NCBI RefSeq assembly: GCF_003010965.1
Contig: NZ_PGGM01000008.1
Coordinates: 1-64,000, forward strand
Source: Phyllobacterium sophorae
GTDB lineage: Bacteria; Pseudomonadota; Alphaproteobacteria; Rhizobiales; Rhizobiaceae
Length of the DNA: 64,000 bases
Direction of reading: 5' to 3'
In this document: positions 8,482 through 16,578 of the stretch, piece after piece
How the letters are laid out: every line of letters begins with the position of its first letter
Numbering within the stretch: position 1 is the first letter of the stretch
Notes under the pieces: model-generated
Told to the model about the DNA's origin: nothing
The model's input: the letters and a program-made list of their open reading frames with translations, nothing else
Database searches by the model: none
Made by a program: the position numbers and the translations under genes

Positions 8482-9393
8482 ATGGACGTGTTCAATAGTT
8501 TCTATGGCCTGATTCCCGTCACCATCGCCCAGAGCCTGATCGTCTCCTTTGTGGTTCTTGGCGTCATGCTGCCGTTCCGCATCCTCAATTTCCCCGATCT
8601 GACCTCCGAAGGCGCCTTTCCGCTCGGCGGCTGCGTCTGCGGCACCTTGATCGCTGCCGGGGTTAATCCGTTTCTGGCCTGTTTCGTTGCGCTTGTGTGT
8701 GGTTTTGCAGCAGGGTGCACAACAGCTTTTATCCATTTGCGCTTCAAGATAAACACGCTGCTGGCAGGTATCCTGGTGATGACGATGCTTTACAGCATCA
8801 ATTTGCGCATCATGGGCCGCACCAATATTCCACTCTTCACCTATGACACGGTCTTCACCATTGTGGCGGGTGCGTCCGCGAATTTTCCCTGGGTCAAGAT
8901 TCTCATCGTCGGGCTGCTGATCGCCATCGTGGTTGCAGCGATGCTGTATTTCTTCATGTCGGAAAAGGGCACGTCCATGCGGGCCGTGGGTGCGAGCCCC
9001 GATATGGCGGAGGCACAGGGGATCAATGTCGGTACTGCAACGATCATTGGTGTCGGCGCTGCGAGCGCCCTTTCGGCCACCGGTGGCAGTATCATGGTGC
9101 AGACGCAGGGTTTTGCCGACGTCAATATGGGCTTTGGTATCCTGATCAATGGTCTTGCGGCCTTGATTATCGGTGAGGCCATCACCGGACGCCAGACGAT
9201 TTTGCGCCAGGTGCTAGCCCCGGTCGTCGGCTCACTGGTCTACTATCAATTGATTTCGTTCTGTTTGACGCTCGGTCTTGCTCCTGCCGACCTGAAATTT
9301 GCAACCGGCGCCTTCGTTCTGCTGATGCTGGCCCTGCCGAACTTGCGCAAGTCGGGCGGCGGCGTAGCGATACGCGAGAAGGTCAGGGAGTAG
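8482..9393 (+). CDS. ABC transporter permease, TrpY-like (BPD_transp_2)
   Basis: A 303-residue polytopic inner-membrane protein of the branched-chain amino-acid permease superfamily with about eight hydrophobic segments. I start it at 8482 (MDVFNSFYGLI), four bases after the ATPase stop; a longer upstream frame would overlap the ATPase gene heavily. Conserved family stretches include FPDLTSEGAFPLGG near the N-terminus, MRAVGASPDMAEAQGI in a cytoplasmic loop, and the GEAITGR loop near the C-terminus. It works with the preceding two gene products. Confidence 0.87.
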   Translation: MDVFNSFYGLIPVTIAQSLIVSFVVLGVMLPFRILNFPDLTSEGAFPLGGCVCGTLIAAGVNPFLACFVALVCGFAAGCTTAFIHLRFKINTLLAGILVMTMLYSINLRIMGRTNIPLFTYDTVFTIVAGASANFPWVKILIVGLLIAIVVAAMLYFFMSEKGTSMRAVGASPDMAEAQGINVGTATIIGVGAASALSATGGSIMVQTQGFADVNMGFGILINGLAALIIGEAITGRQTILRQVLAPVVGSLVYYQLISFCLTLGLAPADLKFATGAFVLLMLALPNLRKSGGGVAIREKVRE

Positions 9394-9420
9394 AGTTCCC
9401 GTGCCAGGGAGGAGCAATCA

Positions 9421-10254
9421 ATGAACGCGGATGATGCCATCGACTGGGACGACGCCTATTCAAATTTTGCCCATATTGCCGACAGTCATGCATATCCCGC
9501 CAAATGGCTGAGCCTTGCTGGGCAATTTCGTGAGGAGATGAACAGCAAAGGTCTTTTGAAAGCCGATCTCGCCTATGGTGCGCATGCGCGCAACCGGCTT
9601 GATCTGTTTATGCCGCATGGGGATTTGCACGGTCTGGCCGTCTTCGTCCACGGCGGCTACTGGATGGAGGATTTTGACAAGTCGGCCTGGTCGCATCTGG
9701 CAAAGGGTGCGCTTGCCCATGGATTTGCTGTCGCCGTCCCTTCATACGTGCTTTGTCCCGAAGTTCGCGTTAGCGATATCACGGTGCAGGTCGGCCTCGC
9801 CATCACGCGTGCGGCCAGCGAAATTGCCGGACCGATCCATCTGACGGGTCATTCGGCCGGTGGCCATCTCGTGGCCCGCATGGTGACGTCGACATCGCCT
9901 CTGGCACAGGCTGTCCGGCAACGCATACGCAAGACGGTACCGATATCACCGCTTTGCGATCTGCGTCCGTTAATGCGGACTGAAATGAACAAGACGCTGC
10001 ACCTTGATGCCGTCGAGGCCCGGTTGGAGAGTCCTGCCCTTCTGGAGCCGCAGGAAGGCATTGACGTGACCGCCTGGGCCGGCGCTGCGGAGCGGCCCGA
10101 ATTTGTGCGGCAAAATGCGCTCCTTGCCAATATCTGGTCAGGTTTTGATTGCCGTGTGGATGCGGTCGAGGAACCAGGCAGGAATCACGCCAATATTATC
10201 GAGGGCTTGGTCGAGCCCGATCATCCGCTGACGCGCAGGCTGCTGTGCCTTTAG
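9421..10254 (+). CDS. Arylformamidase (kynurenine formamidase), alpha/beta-hydrolase type
   Basis: A 277-residue alpha/beta hydrolase with an HGGYW oxyanion-hole motif (77-81), nucleophile S145 in GHSAGGH and a C-terminal catalytic histidine H256 (GRNHANI). These match the eukaryotic AFMID/BNA7-like formamidases rather than the metal-dependent cyclase-fold KynB common in bacteria. GGGAGGAG-like sequence precedes the ATG. As last gene of the importer operon, divergent from kynA and kynU, it would supply the missing step N-formylkynurenine to kynurenine. A general carboxylesterase role is possible, but the context argues strongly for formamidase. Confidence 0.83.
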   Translation: MNADDAIDWDDAYSNFAHIADSHAYPAKWLSLAGQFREEMNSKGLLKADLAYGAHARNRLDLFMPHGDLHGLAVFVHGGYWMEDFDKSAWSHLAKGALAHGFAVAVPSYVLCPEVRVSDITVQVGLAITRAASEIAGPIHLTGHSAGGHLVARMVTSTSPLAQAVRQRIRKTVPISPLCDLRPLMRTEMNKTLHLDAVEARLESPALLEPQEGIDVTAWAGAAERPEFVRQNALLANIWSGFDCRVDAVEEPGRNHANIIEGLVEPDHPLTRRLLCL

Positions 10255-10272
10255 TGCAGTTTAAGGGGCAAA

Positions 10273-10315
10273 CAAAAGGCTGCCAGAGTTGGGATTTCAC
10301 CCTGGCAGCCTTTTG
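10273..10315. terminator. Strong bidirectional rho-independent terminator
   Basis: Arms CAAAAGGCTGCCAG (10273-10286) and CTGGCAGCCTTTTG (10302-10315) pair perfectly, giving a GC-rich hairpin with an A-run before and a T-run after it. It can stop the importer/arylformamidase operon from the left and the convergent XRE gene from the right. Confidence 0.92.
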
Positions 10316-10341
10316 AATACCGATTTATTAATCTAAGAATT

Positions 10342-10602
10342 TCAGGCGCTTAGGCGCTTCGACTCTTCAAGTATCATTGCATTGCTCGGAAGGCCGAGCG
10401 CATGGGCAATACGTTCCAGTTTGCTGGGGTCAGAATTCTGACCGCTTTCGATTGTTTCAATTTCGAGTGAAGTCAGACCGCACGCAACGGCCAGATCCTC
10501 GACGGAATATCCGAATTGTTCGCGAAATGCCCTGACAATATTTGTACCATTGGCTAGCGCCGTGGAAATTGCTTCTGGCAATGAATAGTCGCTGTTGTTC
10601 AT
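10342..10602 (-). CDS. Small XRE-family (Cro/CI) DNA-binding protein
   Basis: An 86-residue protein consisting almost only of a helix-turn-helix of the Cro/CI type (about residues 21-75, VEDLAVACGLTSLEIETIESG). The ATG at 10602 is chosen because AGGAG lies about seven bases upstream; a longer frame lacks this. It converges on the terminator of the kyn importer operon and is otherwise isolated. Its target is unknown. Confidence 0.8.
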   Translation of the reverse strand: MNNSDYSLPEAISTALANGTNIVRAFREQFGYSVEDLAVACGLTSLEIETIESGQNSDPSKLERIAHALGLPSNAMILEESKRLSA

Positions 10603-10867
10603 CGCTTTGCTCCTAACGTGAAAGGTTTGGTTAACAAATCGGAAGGCCGAACTTATACGTCCATCGCGCTCGATCAAGCCTTTTATGACGCTTCACAAAA
10701 AACGTGAACGGAAAGCCCGAATGGAACCTGCCTTATTGTGGCACCAGATTTGGATACAATGTTAAAGATGCCGACTATTAACTCGACCAATTGCTGAAGA
10801 ATATCAGTGGATTATTATACCACTGTGTCACTCACAACTGGCTATATATAGGAGCCAAGGCAAGAAA

Positions 10868-11050
10868 ATGAACCCTGCCCCCAGAAAATATTTCAAAGTC
10901 ATGTTTCTGGTGATTGTAACATTTGCTCCGCTTTTGTCGGGCTGCGCCCGCGTTTACTATGGTAGCTTCCGCTATGACGCAGCCTGTGTCGACCAAGACC
11001 CGCGCTATCCCGGCAGGAGCCCTGTGTGTGTCGTCGAGAGGACGAGATAG
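10868..11050 (+). CDS. Small lipoprotein
   Basis: A 60-residue protein with a positively charged N-terminus, a hydrophobic stretch and the lipobox LLSGC, giving a lipidated Cys at position 26 and a mature peptide of only 35 residues with two further cysteines. It is probably anchored in a membrane facing the periplasm. No family is recognisable. The preceding sequence has only a weak ribosome binding site (CCAAGGCAAG). Confidence 0.6.
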   Translation: MNPAPRKYFKVMFLVIVTFAPLLSGCARVYYGSFRYDAACVDQDPRYPGRSPVCVVERTR

Positions 11051-11087
11051 AGAACCGGTTTTCGCCCGTCCTCCATCCTTCATTGAT

Positions 11088-11729
11088 CTAGAGCGCAACG
11101 TCGAACGAGGCCTGCGTCTTTGCCTTGATCTCATCCACCGTCACGCCCGGCGCGATCTCAATCAGCGTCATCTTTGGCTCACCGCGGCGCTCGATGGTGA
11201 AGACACCAAGATCGGTGATCACGAGGTCGGTGACGCGCTGTCCGGTCAACGGCAGCGTACATTGCTCCAACAGCTTGGCTTCGCCCTTGGCCTCATGCTC
11301 CATGACGACGACCACCTTCTTCACGCCGGCGACGAGGTCCATGGCGCCGCCCATCCCCTTGACCATCTTGCCCGGCACCATCCAGTTGGCGAGATCGCCG
11401 TTGCGGGCAACCTGCATTGCACCCAGAATGGAAAGATCGATGTGACCGCCACGAATCATGCCGAAACTGTCGGCACCAGAGAAATAGCTGGTCGTTGGCA
11501 GTTCGGTAATCGTCTGCTTGCCGGCATTGATGAGATCGGCATCTTCCTCGCCCTCATAGGGGAAAGGCCCCATGCCGAGCATGCCGTTCTCGCTCTGCAG
11601 TTGAACGCTCATTCCGCTGGGAATGTAGTTTGCCACCAGGGTCGGAATGCCAATACCCAGATTGACGTAGAAACCATCCTGTAGCTCCTTTGCAGCCCGT
11701 TCGGCCATCTGATCGCGGGTCCAGGCCAT
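11088..11729 (-). CDS. scoB: 3-oxoacid CoA-transferase subunit B
   Basis: A 213-residue beta subunit of class I CoA-transferases. The active-site glutamate that forms the glutamyl-CoA thioester is E47 in [10 protein letters not shown]. With ScoA it transfers CoA from succinyl-CoA to acetoacetate, or to 3-oxoadipate if it is a PcaIJ-type enzyme. No 3-oxoadipate-pathway genes are nearby, so ketone-body or acetoacetate use is favoured. It starts one base after the scoA stop, in the same operon. Confidence 0.92.
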   Translation of the reverse strand: MAWTRDQMAERAAKELQDGFYVNLGIGIPTLVANYIPSGMSVQLQSENGMLGMGPFPYEGEEDADLINAGKQTITELPTTSYFSGADSFGMIRGGHIDLSILGAMQVARNGDLANWMVPGKMVKGMGGAMDLVAGVKKVVVVMEHEAKGEAKLLEQCTLPLTGQRVTDLVITDLGVFTIERRGEPKMTLIEIAPGVTVDEIKAKTQASFDVAL

Positions 11730-11730
11730 C

Positions 11731-12453
11731 TTACTTCACCTCACTTGCAGCGATGTTACGCGGGCGGGTCGTGCGTTGTTCGATATGCTTGACAGGATTG
11801 GGCACGTGCACGATCCGCTTGACGAAAATGCCGGGCGTATGCACGTGGTCCGGGTCGATCTTGCCCGCATCAACCAGATGCTCGACCTCCGCCACCGTGA
11901 TTTTGGCGGCTGTCGCCATGATTGGATTGAAGTTGCGGGCGGTTTTCCGGTACACGAGATTGCCTTCCGTATCGCCCTTGAACGCGTGGACGATGGAAAG
12001 ATCGGCAAACAGGCCGCGCTCCATCACATACGATTCGCCGTCGAACGCGCGCACGTCCTTGCCGTCGGCAATGACCGTTCCGACACCGGTCTTGGTGTAA
12101 AACGCCGGAATGCCTGCACCACCGGCGCGGATGCGCTCGGCGAGCGTGCCCTGCGGATTGAATTCCAGCTCCAGCTCGCCCGACAGATATTGCTGGGCGA
12201 ACAGCTTGTTTTCGCCGACATAGGACGAGACCATCTTGCGAATCTGCCGGGTTTCCAACAGGACGCCGAGGCCAATGCCATCGACACCCGCATTGTTCGA
12301 GATGACGGTCAAATCCTTGACGCCTGAGTCGCGGATCGCGTAGATCAGCGCCTCGGGAATGCCGCACAGGCCAAAACCGCCCGCCATTATGGTCATGCCG
12401 TCGAACAGCACACCGTCAAGCGCGGCGCTTACTTTTGAATGAACTTTTCTCAA
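11731..12453 (-). CDS. scoA: 3-oxoacid CoA-transferase subunit A
   Basis: A 240-residue alpha subunit with the glycine-rich CoA-binding motif [10 protein letters not shown] (25-34). No ATG fits; TTG at 12453 with GGGAG about seven bases upstream gives the family's usual N-terminus ([14 protein letters not shown]), so I use a TTG start. Longer frames running upstream add unrelated sequence and would overlap the divergent regulator. It forms a two-gene unit with scoB and is divergent from a PAS-LuxR regulator. Confidence 0.92.
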   Translation of the reverse strand: MRKVHSKVSAALDGVLFDGMTIMAGGFGLCGIPEALIYAIRDSGVKDLTVISNNAGVDGIGLGVLLETRQIRKMVSSYVGENKLFAQQYLSGELELEFNPQGTLAERIRAGGAGIPAFYTKTGVGTVIADGKDVRAFDGESYVMERGLFADLSIVHAFKGDTEGNLVYRKTARNFNPIMATAAKITVAEVEHLVDAGKIDPDHVHTPGIFVKRIVHVPNPVKHIEQRTTRPRNIAASEVK

Positions 12454-12533
12454 GAACAGTCTCCCATTTCTCCATCCTCTGCCATCAACGGTATGGCTTG
12501 TCTTGGCAGCACAGGTAGTCGTATTAATACTGC
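12454..12533. promoter_or_regulatory. Divergent scoA/LuxR-regulator promoter region
   Basis: Only 80 bases separate the scoA TTG start from the ATG of the PAS-LuxR gene. Both promoters must lie here or overlap the coding ends, which supports direct control of scoAB by the neighbouring regulator. GTCGTATTAATACTGCAT at about 12518-12535 contains the palindrome GTATTAATAC (12520-12529), a plausible operator. Confidence 0.5.
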
Positions 12534-13121
12534 ATGACAGCACCGGAGTTTCCCAGGTCCGACATTGCAAGTTCTGGAAGCGCTAGGCGCTTCTGGCTGA
12601 CGGATCTGCCGGTGCCGATGGTCTATGCCACGCACCGTATCATACGCGACTGCAATTTCGAATTCGCGGAAGAATTCGGCTACGAACGTGATGAACTGAT
12701 CGACCAGAGTTTCAGCCGCCTCTATCCAAAGGTCCGGGACTTCGTGCGCACGGGCGAGATGTGGCGGACAAACTTTGCCGGGGGCCACGTCTATTATGAC
12801 GAGCGCATCATGCGCCGCCGTGATGGTTCGAGCTTCTGGTGCCGGGTGCGCGGACGCAGCCGCAACCAGGCGGATCCCTTTGCCGAAGCACTTTACTGTT
12901 TTGAGCCGATGAACCGCGCCGTTGCCGGCAATGCAAGCCTCCTCTCCGACCGGCAAAAACAGGTTCTGACCCTGGTCTCGCAGGGCAAGACCAACGCGCA
13001 GATTGCCCAGGAGATGGGCTTGTCCAAACGCACCGTTGAGGCGCACCGTGCCCGTCTCATGCGCGCCTATGGCCTGCGCAACAGTGCCGAGCTCATCGCC
13101 TGGTTCTCATCGCTGCGATAG
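12534..13121 (+). CDS. PAS-domain LuxR-type transcriptional regulator
   Basis: A 195-residue protein with an N-terminal PAS-like sensory region (about 25-120, with the FxxxFGYxRDELID pattern and a following RRRDGSSFWCR PAC-like segment) and a C-terminal LuxR/NarL helix-turn-helix (about 136-190, LSDRQKQVLTLVSQGKTNAQIAQEMGLSKRT split by family spacing). There is no phosphoacceptor receiver domain, so it is a one-component sensor. It is divergent from scoAB by 80 bases and probably controls that operon. The signal is unknown. Confidence 0.85.
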   Translation: MTAPEFPRSDIASSGSARRFWLTDLPVPMVYATHRIIRDCNFEFAEEFGYERDELIDQSFSRLYPKVRDFVRTGEMWRTNFAGGHVYYDERIMRRRDGSSFWCRVRGRSRNQADPFAEALYCFEPMNRAVAGNASLLSDRQKQVLTLVSQGKTNAQIAQEMGLSKRTVEAHRARLMRAYGLRNSAELIAWFSSLR

Positions 13122-13124
13122 TTG

Positions 13125-13673
13125 TCAGAACGTCGGCGGCGTACAGGCGCTGACCACTTCGCATGGGTTCGGACCGATGCAGCGAAAGCGATGCGGACGG
13201 CGGCTTTCAAAGTAATAGGCATCGCCCGGGCCAAGGATGCGCCGCTCATCATCGACCGTCACCTCGATCCGCCCGCTGATAACGACCCCGCCCTCCTCGC
13301 CCTCATGCACAAGCGGCACCTTGCCGGTATCGCCACCGGGCTCATAGCGCTCCTTCAAAATCTGCAGCGCGCGGCCGAACAGGTTTTCCCCGATCTGGCG
13401 GTAGGAAATTTTGCCCTTTCCGATCTCGACCAGTTCGCCTTTCTCGTAGAACACCTTCTGCCTGCGGTCGGGCTCCAGGGCAAAGAACGCGGCAAGCCCG
13501 ATGGGTATGCCATCGAGAATGCGTTTCAGCGCACCGACAGACGGGTTCGTCTGGTTTGATTCAATAAGCGAGATGGTGGAGTTGGTTACCCCGGCGCGCT
13601 TGGCGAGTTCGCGCTGGGACAATCCGTGCCGTTCGCGCAAAAAGCGCAATCGCCCGCCAAGATCGACGCTCAT
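13125..13673 (-). CDS. XRE-cupin transcriptional regulator, PuuR-like
   Basis: A 182-residue regulator with an N-terminal Cro/CI helix-turn-helix (about 8-62, LSQRELAKRAGVTNSTISLIE) and a C-terminal cupin sensor (about 110-178, HEGEEGGVVISG and GPGDAYYFES). I use the ATG at 13673; the one at 13682 has AGAAGG directly abutting it. Proteins of this type (PuuR and relatives) often control amine and amino-acid catabolism. It is divergent from the omega-aminotransferase, its likely target. It ends three bases after the preceding LuxR gene, tail to tail. Confidence 0.85.
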   Translation of the reverse strand: MSVDLGGRLRFLRERHGLSQRELAKRAGVTNSTISLIESNQTNPSVGALKRILDGIPIGLAAFFALEPDRRQKVFYEKGELVEIGKGKISYRQIGENLFGRALQILKERYEPGGDTGKVPLVHEGEEGGVVISGRIEVTVDDERRILGPGDAYYFESRRPHRFRCIGPNPCEVVSACTPPTF

Positions 13674-13818
13674 GGTTTGCATCCTTCTGTTTCAGATGTT
13701 TTATATAGAACAACTTTCGCGCACTGATGCAATAATATCAACAGTTTGGATGAACATAGAAAAGGACTTGTTGGGCAATGCAAAGCATGGCTCTTTCGTG
13801 CCAGAAGAGGAGTTTCCC

Positions 13819-15147
13819 ATGCTGATGTCCAACACGCCGTCACTCGAAAACTACTGGATGCCGTTTACGGCCAACCGCCAGTTCAAGGCGGCCCCGCGCC
13901 TGCTCGCCGCCGCCAAAGGCATGTACTACACCGATGTCGATGGCGCTCAGGTGCTGGATGGCACCGCGGGTCTGTGGTGTGTCAATGCCGGCCACGGCCG
14001 CCAGAAGATCGCCGATGCGGTTGCACGCCAGCTGATGACCATGGACTATGCGCCATCTTTCCAGATGGGCCATCCGATCGTGTTCGATTTTGCCCAAAAG
14101 CTGGCAGCGCGTGCGCCTGGCGGCCAGGAAGCCGGCCTCACCAAGGTGTTCTTCACCGGTTCCGGATCGGAATCGGTCGACACAGCCCTGAAAATCGCTA
14201 TTGCCTACCAGCGCTCTATCGGCCAGGGAACCCGCACCCGCGTCATTGGCCGTGAGCGTGGTTATCATGGCGTCGGCTTTGGCGGCATTTCCGTTGGTGG
14301 TCTTGTCAATAACCGCCGCGTTTTTCCGCTGCTTCCCGGCGTCGATCATTTGCGTCACACCCATGACGCGGTACGCAATTCGTTCGTCAAGGGGTTGCCG
14401 GAACACGGTGGGGACCTTGCCGAAGATCTGGAGCGTCTTGTCGCCCTGCACGGCGCGGAAACCATCGCTGCGGTGATTGTCGAGCCCGTCGCCGGTTCAA
14501 CCGGCGTACTCCTGCCGCCAAAGGGCTATCTGGAGCGTCTGCGCGCCATCAGCAAAAAGCACGGCATTTTGCTGATTTTCGATGAGGTCATCACCGGTTT
14601 CGGCCGTCTCGGCACGCCGTTTGCCGTCGATTATTTCGGCGTCGTGCCGGACCTTGTCACCACGGCCAAGGGCCTGACCAATGGCGCTTTGCCCATGGGG
14701 GCGGTTTTCGCCAGCGAAGCCGTTTACGAAGCAATGATGAATGGTCCGGAAAGCCAGATCGAGCTCTTCCACGGTTACACCTATTCGGGGCATCCTGCAG
14801 CGTGCGCTGCGGGTCTGGCGACACTGGAAGTCTACGAAGAGGAGGGCCTTTTGACCCGCGCGGCAGACGTTGCTGATCATTGGCAGGATGCGATGCACGG
14901 CCTGAAGGGTCTTCCCAATATCGTCGATATCCGCACAATCGGCCTCGTCGCCGGTATCGAATTGTCATCGCGGCCCGATGCTGCTGGCGCGCGTGGCTAT
15001 GACATTTTCGTCGATTGCTTCAACAAGGGCCTGCTGGTGCGCGTTACTGGCGATACCATCGCCCTCTCCCCGCCATTGATCGTGGAGAGGGAACAGATCG
15101 ACATCATGGCCTCCATGCTGGGAGAAGCGATCAAACGCGCTGCCTAG
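13819..15147 (+). CDS. Class III omega-aminotransferase (beta-alanine:pyruvate type)
   Basis: A 442-residue PLP-dependent aminotransferase. It begins LENYWMPFTANRQFKAAPRL, the N-terminal pattern of beta-alanine/omega-amino acid:pyruvate transaminases. The cofactor aspartate is in FDEVITGFGRLG and the PLP lysine in TTAKGLTNGALP. GAGGAG lies six bases before the ATG at 13819. The divergent XRE-cupin gene is its likely regulator. Its stop overlaps by four bases the stop of the convergent ROK gene. The in vivo substrate (beta-alanine, polyamine or other omega-amine) cannot be fixed by sequence alone. Confidence 0.9.
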   Translation: MLMSNTPSLENYWMPFTANRQFKAAPRLLAAAKGMYYTDVDGAQVLDGTAGLWCVNAGHGRQKIADAVARQLMTMDYAPSFQMGHPIVFDFAQKLAARAPGGQEAGLTKVFFTGSGSESVDTALKIAIAYQRSIGQGTRTRVIGRERGYHGVGFGGISVGGLVNNRRVFPLLPGVDHLRHTHDAVRNSFVKGLPEHGGDLAEDLERLVALHGAETIAAVIVEPVAGSTGVLLPPKGYLERLRAISKKHGILLIFDEVITGFGRLGTPFAVDYFGVVPDLVTTAKGLTNGALPMGAVFASEAVYEAMMNGPESQIELFHGYTYSGHPAACAAGLATLEVYEEEGLLTRAADVADHWQDAMHGLKGLPNIVDIRTIGLVAGIELSSRPDAAGARGYDIFVDCFNKGLLVRVTGDTIALSPPLIVEREQIDIMASMLGEAIKRAA

Positions 15148-16358
15148 GCCGTCTTGAGAATGGCTGAAAAGCGCGGATCGAAAGTCCGCGCGATCGGCTC
15201 GGCTGCAGCGCCAAGAGCAACCGACCAGGGATCGGCGAGTCCGGCCTGAAGCCTCGCTTCGGGATAGCGACTTGCCCGGTCGGCGATTGATGGGAGCAAT
15301 GGCCCTATCTCTGCGACAAGGCGGTCGATCAGTGCGCGTGGGGCGCCACCACACAAAATGATCGTTTGCGGATCGAAGATCGATTCCAGCGCCTGTACCG
15401 TCCGGCGCAGTCGCTGGGCGACGTCGTCGATCCATTGCTCTACCTTGGGACCGCCGCGCATGAGCGCGTCCGTGACCATGGCGAAGAGCTCGGGTTCCGA
15501 TGGATCGAGTTTAAGCAGTTTGCACAGTGCCGCCATGGAGGCGTAGTGCTCCAGCGGTTCCACATCCGGACCGTCACCCGGCACAAGGGCGAGGATCATG
15601 CCGATTTCGCCGGCGTTGGAATGGGCGCCGCCATAGAGTTCGCCGTTGAGGATCAATCCGGTTCCAAGACCGTAGCCGAAATAGATGCAGATCGCGTGGT
15701 CAAGTCCATGTGCCGCGCCAAGCAGGCGTTCAGCTGTTGCTGCTGCAGCCGCGTCGTTTTGCAGGGCGACTGCGAGACCGGTTCCTTGGGCAATCGTGTC
15801 GATGAGCGGGAAATTCTGCCATGCGGTCATCATCCACGGGTCATCATAAAGGGTGTTGATGCCAAAAGGCCCGGGCATGGCGACACCGAGGCCGACAAGC
15901 CGTTTTTCTGCCTCTGGTGACTGCGCCTGCAACGCAATGCGCGCCTTCCTGATCAGATCGAGAACAACCACTACACCCTCTGCCGGTCCGCCTGGTGGCA
16001 GCTTGGCTTCCATCTGGACGAGCACTTCTCCGACGAGGTTGACGATGACCGTACGCGTCACGTGGCGGTCGATCTGCAGGCCAACGGCGAAGGCCCCTTC
16101 TGGTACCAGCTGATAGGGTGTCGCCGGCTGGCCGCGTCCCCTGCGTATGGTCGCCTGCGAACGCACCAGTCCGTCCAGGGCAAGTTCCTCTATGATGTTG
16201 GAAACGGCTTGTGGGGTGAGGCCAGTCGCTCGAGCAAGGTCGGCCCGCGACAGTGCGCCATTAACGCGCAGCGCATCGATCATGATGCGGCGGTTATGCG
16301 CGCTCGCACCCCCGAGATTGGTTCCGCTCTTGGCCCGTATCGATCTTTTTGTGTCCAT
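15144..16358 (-). CDS. ROK-family transcriptional repressor
   Basis: A 404-residue NagC/Mlc-like regulator with an N-terminal winged helix (about 27-80, LSRADLARATGLTPQAVSNIIEEL in pieces) and a ROK sugar-binding body. It lacks the DxGGTK phosphate motif of sugar kinases and the CxCGxxGCxE zinc site of ROK kinases, so it should bind a sugar ligand without phosphorylating it. It is divergent from the CUT1 importer operon and is its likely repressor. Confidence 0.87.
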   Translation of the reverse strand: MDTKRSIRAKSGTNLGGASAHNRRIMIDALRVNGALSRADLARATGLTPQAVSNIIEELALDGLVRSQATIRRGRGQPATPYQLVPEGAFAVGLQIDRHVTRTVIVNLVGEVLVQMEAKLPPGGPAEGVVVVLDLIRKARIALQAQSPEAEKRLVGLGVAMPGPFGINTLYDDPWMMTAWQNFPLIDTIAQGTGLAVALQNDAAAAATAERLLGAAHGLDHAICIYFGYGLGTGLILNGELYGGAHSNAGEIGMILALVPGDGPDVEPLEHYASMAALCKLLKLDPSEPELFAMVTDALMRGGPKVEQWIDDVAQRLRRTVQALESIFDPQTIILCGGAPRALIDRLVAEIGPLLPSIADRASRYPEARLQAGLADPWSVALGAAAEPIARTFDPRFSAILKTA

Positions 16359-16578
16359 CCACGACCCCTCTTGACTCCAGAAGAATATTCATCAACAAAT
16401 AAGTCAAGTGAATTGATTTAATAAAAGACCACAAGAGTCTTAGGGGAACGTGAGCACTGGCTGGAGACAAATACGTCGCAGGCCGGTCCTGGTTGAGGCT
16501 CTCGGACTGAAACGACGAACCGGTTTCTGCCCATGATGGTCAGCGCCGCAAACTGCCAAGGCCAAATAGGAGGTAATG
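16359..16578. promoter_or_regulatory. Divergent ROK/sugar-operon promoter region
   Basis: This 220-base gap holds both promoters. An AT-rich core at 16380-16430 includes TCAAGTGAATTGA (16404-16416), a short inverted repeat (TCAA/TTGA) that could be an operator for the ROK protein. AGGAGGT at 16568-16574 is a near-consensus ribosome binding site for the binding-protein gene. No other gene is visible. Confidence 0.4.

Noticed and set aside
11088-12453. pcaIJ (3-oxoadipate CoA-transferase)
   Set aside because: The subunits are similar in sequence, but no other beta-ketoadipate genes are present, so scoAB is the more cautious call.
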